Assembly: GCF_036639235.1 (NCBI RefSeq)
Contig: NZ_JAVWJB010000072.1
Coordinates: forward strand, 1-5,291
Direction: 5' to 3'
From: Clostridium_AB sp036639235
GTDB taxonomy: Bacteria > Bacillota > Clostridia > Clostridiales > Caloramatoraceae
Length of the DNA stretch: 5,291 nt
In this document: positions 1 through 4,652 of the stretch, piece by piece
Layout: the number at the start of each line of letters is the position of its first letter
Position numbering within the stretch: position 1 is the stretch's first letter
Made by a program: the position numbers and the translations under genes
Notes under the pieces: generated by a model
Database searches by the model: none
What the model was told of the DNA's origin: nothing
What the model saw: only the letters and a program-made list of their open reading frames with translations

Positions 1-59
1 GTAAATTTTTATTCCCTTCTTAATAGTATATAGTAAAGGCTTTTTATTAGGAGGGGGTT

Positions 60-500
60 ATGTATTGGTATATTTTAAGATGGAAAAGGACTTTTGACTT
101 TAAGGGAAGATCTAGAAGAACAGAGTATTGGATGAGTTTTTTAGTGGATTTATTTATTAGCTTTTTCCTAGGATTTGTAAGTATATCTATGGGTATGGGA
201 GGATTAATGCCACAGGTTTACTATGTAGTTATTATAATTCCGATACTTGCAGTTACTGTTAGAAGATTACATGATTCGGGTAGAAGTGGGTGGTGGCTTC
301 TGCTCCTAGGATTCCCGGCCATATCTGAGCTTGTTGCACTTAACCCTGATATGGCTGTTTCACTTCTTGGGATTATATTGTCTATATCATCATTTATAGC
401 TTGTATTACCCTGTTTATATTTATGCTTCAGGATGGTCAAGTTGGGGAGAATAACTATGGGAAAAACCCTAAAACACTAGAGGATCTTGGAGAACTATAA
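60..500 (+). CDS. DUF805 family small membrane protein
   Basis: A 146-residue integral membrane protein of the DUF805 family, whose molecular function is not established. The family signatures are all visible. Near the N terminus is an F-x-GR-SRR-x-EYW motif (residues 14-24) before the first membrane segment (about 26-46). A second hydrophobic segment (about 52-67) leads into the family hallmark VRRLHDSGRSGWW (67-79). Further hydrophobic stretches follow at about 78-94 and 100-123. The C-terminal DGQ-VGEN-NYGKNP motif (125-137) is typical of the family. Length is normal. The start is supported by a strong AGGAGG (49-54) five bases before the ATG. A TATAGT at 29-34 could be a -10 element, but no good -35 is seen. 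No terminator follows, so read-through into the Cys-rich gene is possible. Family assignment is secure; function is unknown. Confidence 0.9.
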   Translation: MYWYILRWKRTFDFKGRSRRTEYWMSFLVDLFISFFLGFVSISMGMGGLMPQVYYVVIIIPILAVTVRRLHDSGRSGWWLLLLGFPAISELVALNPDMAVSLLGIILSISSFIACITLFIFMLQDGQVGENNYGKNPKTLEDLGEL

Positions 501-507
501 TTACGTA

Positions 508-534
508 ACCATAGACAAATTTATGCATATTATA
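508..534 (+). promoter_or_regulatory. Candidate promoter for the Cys-rich gene, sigma-K-like
   Basis: The gap between the DUF805 and Cys-rich genes contains AACC at 507-510 and CATATTATA at 526-534, which matches the mother-cell sigma-K -10 pattern CATAnnnTA. Between the AC at 508-509 and CATA there are 16 bases, close to the known sigma-K arrangement. Transcription would start near 542, leaving a short leader with the ribosome binding site. The same stretch also contains a perfect housekeeping -10 (TATAAT, 533-538) with TAGACA at 512-517, but that spacer is only 15 bases. Chance matches are easy in AT-rich DNA, so the sigma factor is inference. Confidence 0.35.
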
Positions 535-552
535 TAATATGGTGTAATTTGT

Positions 553-557
553 GGAGG
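553..557 (+). promoter_or_regulatory. Ribosome binding site that fixes the Cys-rich gene start
   Basis: GGAGG at 553-557 lies six bases before the ATG at 564. An in-frame TTG at 549 is the more upstream possible start, but it lies before this site and has no ribosome binding site of its own. The ATG at 564 is therefore preferred. Confidence 0.8.
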
Positions 558-563
558 ATATAT

Positions 564-1073
564 ATGGTAATAAGAAAAGGTCCCTCTAAAAAGGGACAAT
601 GTTGTAAGCCTTCAAAATGCTATGATTATAGTTGTTGTTCACATATAGACTGTAATAAGATATTGTGTGAATTTCACAAATTAGTTAAGGAATCAGAGAA
701 ATGCTTTGAATCAGCTGAGGAAATTCAAGAAGAGGTTCTATGTAATTTACTTCAAAGCTTACTAGACCTTGAGGAGTCAATGGAGTGTTATTATAAAGGG
801 AAAAGTTTATCCATTAAAGGAGAAAAACTTCTTGATTGTTCACCATGCTGCTTTGAGTGTAATCGTGATAGCTGTGAATGTAGATGCCTTAAAAGAGAGG
901 CTATTCGGGCATATTCATCCTATGAAAAAGATATGCTAGATGTTATATGTATGCTTAAAAAACTTATAGTAACCTTAAAACACACTAGTAATTCTGCCTG
1001 TGATGCAACCAAGATATACAATAAGTACTTTGAATGTGTACACTGTAGCAGGGATAAGTGTGGGCACAAATAG
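564..1073 (+). CDS. Cysteine-rich protein of unknown function (possible spore or metal-binding protein)
   Basis: A 169-residue protein I do not recognise. It has 22 cysteines (13%), grouped in three clusters: residues 13-35 (C13, C14, C19, C24, C25, C30, C35), 92-108 (C92, C95, C96, C99, C104, C106, C108) and 158-166 (C158, C161, C166, with H160 and H168). The clusters are separated by charged stretches that look alpha-helical (about 36-90 and 109-157), giving a Cys knot-helix-knot-helix-knot layout. The module CxxC-x4-C occurs at C96-C104 and C158-C166, both with an RD pair between the last two cysteines; a looser C-x4-C-x4-C lies at 25-35. There is no signal peptide or membrane segment, so the protein is probably made in the cytosol. 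High Cys content is typical of disulfide-linked clostridial exosporium or coat proteins (for example CdeC) and of metal-binding proteins, but no homology to either is claimed. The gene follows DUF805 after 63 bases and precedes tandem hairpins. Confidence 0.8.
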   Translation: MVIRKGPSKKGQCCKPSKCYDYSCCSHIDCNKILCEFHKLVKESEKCFESAEEIQEEVLCNLLQSLLDLEESMECYYKGKSLSIKGEKLLDCSPCCFECNRDSCECRCLKREAIRAYSSYEKDMLDVICMLKKLIVTLKHTSNSACDATKIYNKYFECVHCSRDKCGHK

Positions 1074-1111
1074 TTAATATGCTGTGAATATATTTTTTTA
1101 TATTTAGTAGG

Positions 1112-1141
1112 GGCTAAGTGGTTTAATATAATCACTTAGCC
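1112..1141 (+). terminator. First hairpin after the Cys-rich gene, probable terminator
   Basis: A perfect 9-bp inverted repeat, GGCTAAGTG at 1112-1120 with CACTTAGCC at 1133-1141, extends inward by a G-U and two A-T pairs. It starts 38 bases after the stop codon. The T-tract that follows is weak and interrupted (ATATTTCTTTG), and is itself part of the next hairpin, so termination may be imperfect. Confidence 0.55.
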
Positions 1142-1174
1142 ATATTTCTTTGTATATTAACTACAAAGAAATAT
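1142..1174 (+). terminator. Second, AT-rich hairpin directly abutting the first
   Basis: A perfect 13-bp inverted repeat: ATATTTCTTTGTA at 1142-1154 pairs with TACAAAGAAATAT at 1162-1174 across a 7-base loop. It begins on the base right after the first hairpin. It has no T-tract after it (CCTTAATAATC), so it is not a classical terminator by itself. It may protect the 3' end, back up the first hairpin, or alternate with it. Confidence 0.4.
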
Positions 1175-1273
1175 ATCCTTAATAATCATAGTTTACAAGT
1201 GAGTAATTTGAAGAATTTTTAAGATTTTGGAAGAATAGTGAAGGTAATTTTCCCAAATAGTTTAAAATAATAA

Positions 1274-1288
1274 TGAAAATCATTTTCA
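1274..1288 (+). promoter_or_regulatory. Fur-family operator (Fur, Zur or PerR box)
   Basis: TGAAAAT-C-ATTTTCA is a perfect 7-1-7 inverted repeat, the architecture bound by Fur-family repressors. Each half differs by one base from the Bacillus Fur half-site TGATAAT. Against the classical 19-bp Fur consensus, positions 1269-1287 match at 16 of 19. It lies 56 bases before the rpsD start and covers the proposed -35 region, a sensible place for a repressor. Which family member binds (iron, zinc or peroxide) cannot be told from the site: Bacillus Zur boxes have TCGTAAT half-sites and PerR boxes TTATAAT, so Fur is the closest match. Confidence 0.6.
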
Positions 1289-1312
1289 AGTATTAATGAT
1301 TCGTGATATAGT
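1283..1312 (+). promoter_or_regulatory. Candidate rpsD promoter overlapping the operator
   Basis: TTTTCA (1283-1288) and TATAGT (1307-1312) with an 18-base spacer are a weak housekeeping promoter candidate. The -35 falls within the Fur-like palindrome, so repressor binding would block it. The resulting leader would be only about 25 bases. The match is modest, and a promoter further upstream is not excluded. Confidence 0.35.
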
Positions 1313-1344
1313 GATAACAGAAAACAACTTACAGGAGGAGTAAA

Positions 1345-1938
1345 ATGGCTAGAGAAAGAGGACCACGTTTTAAACTTTGTAGACGTTTAGGATTGAATGT
1401 TGTCGGTCATCCTAAGGCTATGGATAGATCAAATGCCCATAATAGTAGAGCCTCAAGAAAGTTATCTGATTACGGTACACAACTTCTTGAAAAGCAAAGA
1501 CTTAGAGCCTATTATGGAGTATTAGAAAAGCAGATGATGAGATATGTGAAGGATGCATTTGCTTCTAAAGAAATGCCAGGTGAGGTTATAGTTAGAACCT
1601 TAGAGTCAAGACTTGACAATATGGTATATAGAATGGGATTTGCAAACTCACTTAGAGCTGCAAGACAAATGGTTAATCATGGACACGTACTGGTAGATGG
1701 AAAGAAAGTGAACATCCCTTCATTTATTCTAAAACCAGGATCACAGGTTGTACTAAGAGAAAAATCAAGAAATTCCCCTAATTACATTGATGCAATTCAG
1801 AGTAACGGCGTGAACTTACTACCTTATATTGAAAAGGATTTAGACAATTATAAGGGTACGTATGTAAGATATCCAGAAAGACATGAGATACCAATTGATA
1901 TAAATGATCAATTAATAGTTGAGTACTACTCAAAATAA
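1345..1938 (+). CDS. rpsD: 30S ribosomal protein S4, zinc-ligand-free form
   Basis: S4 binds 16S rRNA early in assembly of the 30S subunit body and takes part in translational accuracy. The 197-residue length is close to the usual 200-206. Residues 1-45 form the N-terminal extension; the helical part with LSDYG-x-QL-EKQ-LR (40-54) follows. The S4 RNA-binding domain begins near SRLDNMVYRMG (88-98) and includes ARQMVNHGH-LVDGKKVNIPS (106-126). The end reads LIVEYYSK, as in other S4 proteins. Only one cysteine (C12) remains, so the four-Cys zinc site of C+ S4 proteins is absent, and the region that normally reads YAPGxHG is replaced (about 24-38). AGGAGG at 1333-1338 sits six bases before the ATG. 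The gene stands alone, not next to rpsK, rpsM or rpoA, so it may be a second copy or a relocated sole copy. The Fur-like box upstream suggests metal-responsive control. Confidence 0.95.
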   Translation: MARERGPRFKLCRRLGLNVVGHPKAMDRSNAHNSRASRKLSDYGTQLLEKQRLRAYYGVLEKQMMRYVKDAFASKEMPGEVIVRTLESRLDNMVYRMGFANSLRAARQMVNHGHVLVDGKKVNIPSFILKPGSQVVLREKSRNSPNYIDAIQSNGVNLLPYIEKDLDNYKGTYVRYPERHEIPIDINDQLIVEYYSK

Positions 1939-2000
1939 TGTGGTAAATAGTTAGTAAGCCGCTCCTTAAGTTTAATTCTACATAAATATATATCTTGCCT

Positions 2001-2036
2001 ATATAGACCCCTAGTCTGGGGTCTATATGTTTTTTT
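2001..2036 (+). terminator. Rho-independent terminator after rpsD
   Basis: An 11-bp perfect stem pairs ATATAGACCCC (2001-2011) with GGGGTCTATAT (2018-2028) across a 6-base loop, followed by GTTTTTTT. It begins 62 bases after the rpsD stop. This is a textbook intrinsic terminator and closes rpsD as a single-gene unit. Confidence 0.92.
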
Positions 2037-2044
2037 GAAAAAAA

Positions 2045-2073
2045 TTCAATACTCATTTTAAAAAGTTTATATA
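2045..2073 (+). promoter_or_regulatory. Weak candidate promoter for the nucleoside transporter gene
   Basis: TTCAAT (2045-2050) and TATATA (2068-2073) with a 17-base spacer lie just after the rpsD terminator and would give a leader of about 140 bases. A second weak option is TTGCAC (2153-2158) with TATTTA (2176-2181), also with 17 bases between. Neither is a strong match. The region also holds small palindromes (CAAAAT-A-ATTTTG, 2115-2127; ATTTAA-GT-TTAAAT, 2079-2092). I see neither a purine riboswitch nor a recognisable PurR box. Confidence 0.25.
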
Positions 2074-2221
2074 GGTGAATTTAAGTTTAAATGGATAGTT
2101 TATTAATTTACGGGCAAAATAATTTTGATTAATAAGTTGGCCATTTATTTTTTTGCACTGAATTATTTTAACTTTTATTTAGGTGCCTTTGCACTAATTC
2201 TACGAAAGGTGTGTATGCTAT

Positions 2222-3403
2222 ATGAATATATTCTTTGGTATTCTATGTTTGGCTGTAATTATAGGTATAGCATTTCTACTATCAGATAGTAAGAAGAATA
2301 TTAAGTGGAGAACAGTTATAGTTGGTCTTTTAGGACAGTTTATTCTGATATTCTTTGTTATGAAGGTACCTTTAGGTCAGAGGATTCTTGAGGTTATGGT
2401 ATTTGGAGTAGATAAGGTTGTTAAGTTCGGTATGGAGGGGGTTGCCTTTGTATTTGGAGACTTAGCTACTAATACTTTTATTTTTGCAGTTGGGGTACTT
2501 GCGCTTATTGTTTTTACAAGTGCACTTATTTCAGTACTATACTTTCTTAAGATTATTCCATTCTTCGTTAGGGTTCTAGGAAGAGCTATAGCAAGAATTA
2601 TGGGAACTACTGAGGTTGAGACTTTTTCAGCTATTGGAAACTCATTTCTTGGTGGTACAGAAGCGCCACTATTAATTAGACCATATATTAAGGAACTTAC
2701 ATCATCGGAGCTATTTGCAGTAGTATCTGCTGGGTTTGGTTCAGCATCTGCAGCTATTCTTGCAGGTTATAGTGTTATTGGTATAGACATGAGATACCTA
2801 CTTATTGCAGTATTTACTGTACCATTTAGTTGTCTTATGATCTCTAAGGTTATTAAGCCTGAAACAGAGGTTTCAAAAATCGCCAAGGGTGCTAAGGTTC
2901 ATGGATGTGAATACGGTAATATATTCGAGGCTATAGGTGATGGTGCATTAACAGGTAAGGACCTTGCTATTAATGTTGGAGCAATGCTAATTGCATTTTT
3001 AGGTATTATAGCACTTATTAATGGACTTCTTGGGATATTTTCAATTAGTTTATCAACTGTACTAGGATGGGTATTCTCACCTGTTGGATATTTAATGAAC
3101 ATTCCACAGGGAGAAATAACAACATTTGCATCACTTATAGGTATTAAGACAGCTATTAATGAGTTTGTTGCTTATAGCGATCTTGTTAAGGTTATGGGGA
3201 ATTTATCTCCTCGTACAGTTGCAATATTATCAGTTTCAATTTGTAACTTTGCAAATATAGGTACTATAGGTATACAAATCGGAGGATTTGGAGTACTTGC
3301 ACCGGAACGTAGATCAGAAGTTGCTAGAATAGGTCTTAAGGCACTGCTTGTAGGATTATTAGCAACCTTAACTACAGGTGCTATAGTAGGTATGATGTTC
3401 TAA
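2222..3403 (+). CDS. Concentrative nucleoside transporter, CNT/NupC family
   Basis: A 393-residue inner-membrane symporter that takes up nucleosides using a cation gradient (sodium or protons) for salvage. The protein is hydrophobic throughout, as expected for a bacterial CNT, and of normal length. Family motifs are clear: GN-SFLGGTEAPLLIRPY (139-155), K-T-AINEFVAY (309-318) and CNFANIGTIGIQIGG (341-355). E147, E314 and N345 correspond to nucleoside-contacting residues in the structurally studied Vibrio CNT. G145 stands where that protein has Gln and where human purine-selective CNT2 has Met; T348 stands in place of Ser. This may shift nucleobase preference, possibly to purines, but that is inference. 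AAAGGTG (2205-2211) lies ten bases before the ATG, a slightly long spacing. The gene is bounded by terminators on both sides and appears monocistronic. Family assignment is very secure; substrate is open. Confidence 0.93.
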   Translation: MNIFFGILCLAVIIGIAFLLSDSKKNIKWRTVIVGLLGQFILIFFVMKVPLGQRILEVMVFGVDKVVKFGMEGVAFVFGDLATNTFIFAVGVLALIVFTSALISVLYFLKIIPFFVRVLGRAIARIMGTTEVETFSAIGNSFLGGTEAPLLIRPYIKELTSSELFAVVSAGFGSASAAILAGYSVIGIDMRYLLIAVFTVPFSCLMISKVIKPETEVSKIAKGAKVHGCEYGNIFEAIGDGALTGKDLAINVGAMLIAFLGIIALINGLLGIFSISLSTVLGWVFSPVGYLMNIPQGEITTFASLIGIKTAINEFVAYSDLVKVMGNLSPRTVAILSVSICNFANIGTIGIQIGGFGVLAPERRSEVARIGLKALLVGLLATLTTGAIVGMMF

Positions 3404-3416
3404 GCTAATAATTTTT

Positions 3417-3449
3417 AAAAGAGAAGAGTAATCTTCTCTTTTTATTTTT
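3417..3449 (+). terminator. Rho-independent terminator after the nucleoside transporter gene
   Basis: An 11-bp stem, with AAAAGAGAAGA (3417-3427) pairing to TCTTCTCTTTT (3432-3442) around a GTAA loop, is followed by a T-rich tract (TATTTTT). It starts 13 bases after the stop codon. Confidence 0.88.
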
Positions 3450-3460
3450 ATCACTAAAAT

Positions 3461-3488
3461 TTAACAAATATGATAAAATAATTATAAA
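3461..3488 (+). promoter_or_regulatory. Candidate housekeeping promoter of the GGDEF gene
   Basis: TTAACA (3461-3466) and TATAAA (3483-3488), each five of six to the sigma-A consensus, are separated by 16 bases. Transcription would begin right at the ribosome binding site, giving a very short leader. An overlapping extended -10 (TGATAAAAT, 3471-3479) would start about ten bases earlier and is an alternative. Confidence 0.5.
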
Positions 3489-3506
3489 AGCTTAAGAGGT
3501 GAAATT

Positions 3507-4628
3507 ATGTGGGTAGAGCTTCAAATTAACATTTTTATGTGTTTTTTAATGCTCGTAACTCTTATTCATGGGTATTCTAAGTTAGATACTAGTAAGGAAG
3601 CGTATAAATATTTTTTATTAGCTAAGTCTTTAATAATATTTATAATGGCACTTGAATGTATTACAGTTATCTTAAATGGTCATATGTATTCTATCTATAC
3701 TGTTATTCTTCATAAAATTACTAATGTTATTGGTTTTGTATTAACTCCATTTATTCCCTTTTTGTATTGGGTATTTTTAACTTTGTGGCTAAACATAGAG
3801 AAAAAATATAAATTACTTGAGAAAATTTTTATTTGGTTAATTATAATTAATGGAGTCCTTTCTATTTTAAGTTATAGATTTAATTTGATTTTCAATGTAC
3901 AGAATAATGGTGTATATGAAAGAGGGCCAGTGTTTTTTGTTAATAGCTTTATATGTTTAGTTATTATTCTAGGATGTGCGTATATAATTCTTAAAAACTT
4001 TAGATTTTTATCAAGTGAAGAAAAGAGCGTATTTATTCTAAATCTGTTAATACCGGTTTTATTATCATTAATTCAAATAAATACCTTTAAGTTTTTAACT
4101 ATATGGAGTAGTTGTAGCATTGTATGTATTTTAACTTACGCCTTCTTACTTAATGATAAAAGTAAAAAGGACCCTTTAACAGGCCTTTATAATAAGCAGG
4201 TTTATTATGATGAAATTAATAAAGCTCTAAGGGGACAATATCAATATTTTACTATTATTAATATTGATATTGATAAATTTAAAAGTATAAACGATAATTT
4301 TGGACATGCTGAGGGGGATAGGGCTCTTATAGAACTTTCAAATATTCTTTACACTACATTTAAGGGAATTGGAAAGGCTTTGAGAGTTGGAGGAGATGAG
4401 TTTATAGTATTTTTATATGAAAATGACCCTTTAAAAGTTGAAGTAATTATAAATGACATGTTTGAGTTATTAGATAAGTATAATAGAACGCAAAACAAAC
4501 CCTATAATATTAATATAAGTTATGGAGTTAAAGTAGTTGATTCAAACAATATAGATATACATGATGCATTAATAGAATGTGATAAGCTAATGTATAAGAA
4601 TAAGAGTAAAAAAGCAGCATCAAAATAA
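3507..4628 (+). CDS. Membrane-bound diguanylate cyclase (multi-TM sensor region plus GGDEF domain)
   Basis: A 373-residue protein predicted to make cyclic di-GMP from two GTP at the inner face of the membrane. The N-terminal 215 residues contain about seven hydrophobic segments (roughly 3-22, 35-57, 70-95, 104-122, 142-163, 174-191 and 196-215), an arrangement like seven-helix sensor modules of histidine kinases and cyclases; its ligand is unknown. The GGDEF domain begins at DPLTGLYN (222-229). Catalytic features look intact: metal ligand D254 and the D-x-D-x-FK-x-IND motif (254-263), GHAEGD (266-271) and the signature GGDEF (295-299). The inhibitory RxxD site normally found just before the signature is missing (K286 and G289 occupy the Arg and Asp positions), so product feedback is probably weak. 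The usual C-terminal AD-ALY-AK motif is degenerate (CDKLMYKNK). AGAGGTG (3495-3501) is five bases before the ATG. No EAL or PilZ partner is nearby. Confidence 0.92.
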   Translation: MWVELQINIFMCFLMLVTLIHGYSKLDTSKEAYKYFLLAKSLIIFIMALECITVILNGHMYSIYTVILHKITNVIGFVLTPFIPFLYWVFLTLWLNIEKKYKLLEKIFIWLIIINGVLSILSYRFNLIFNVQNNGVYERGPVFFVNSFICLVIILGCAYIILKNFRFLSSEEKSVFILNLLIPVLLSLIQINTFKFLTIWSSCSIVCILTYAFLLNDKSKKDPLTGLYNKQVYYDEINKALRGQYQYFTIINIDIDKFKSINDNFGHAEGDRALIELSNILYTTFKGIGKALRVGGDEFIVFLYENDPLKVEVIINDMFELLDKYNRTQNKPYNINISYGVKVVDSNNIDIHDALIECDKLMYKNKSKKAASK

Positions 4629-4652
4629 TTTGGTGCTGCTTAATTTTTATTT
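4612..4652. terminator. Bidirectional terminator between convergent genes, overlapping the GGDEF gene end
   Basis: A 13-bp stem with one G-T pair joins 4612-4624 (AAGCAGCATCAAA) to 4629-4641 (TTTGGTGCTGCTT) across the 4-base loop ATAA. On the + strand AATTTTTATTT follows; on the - strand six Ts follow from the A-run at 4608-4613. It can therefore end both the GGDEF gene and the convergent peptidase gene. The stem includes the last four sense codons of the GGDEF gene, and its stop codon (4626-4628) sits in the loop. Confidence 0.88.

Noticed and set aside
549..563. In-frame TTG start extending the Cys-rich protein by five residues
   Set aside because: The only good ribosome binding site (553-557) lies downstream of this TTG and is well spaced from the ATG at 564.
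920..1135. 71-codon open frame on the - strand across the Cys-rich gene end
   Set aside because: Antisense to a well-supported gene and running into its terminator hairpin; no ribosome binding site or family resemblance.
1175..1344. S4 autoregulatory leader RNA upstream of rpsD
   Set aside because: No convincing stem structure besides the Fur-like palindrome, and the proposed promoter leaves only about 25 bases of leader.
1778..2056. 92-codon open frame on the - strand over the rpsD end and terminator
   Set aside because: It reads through the rpsD coding region and the strong terminator; composition is not protein-like.
2074..2221. Purine riboswitch upstream of the nucleoside transporter
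   Set aside because: I could not find the conserved three-way-junction loop sequences of the purine class, nor a PurR-type box.
2215..2289. 24-codon frame starting at an ATG seven bases before the transporter start
   Set aside because: Only three bases from the ribosome binding site, too close for good initiation, and no conserved features. A translational-coupling role is possible but unsupported.
2899..3102. 67-codon open frame on the - strand within the transporter gene
   Set aside because: Shadow of the CNT coding sequence, with no independent support.
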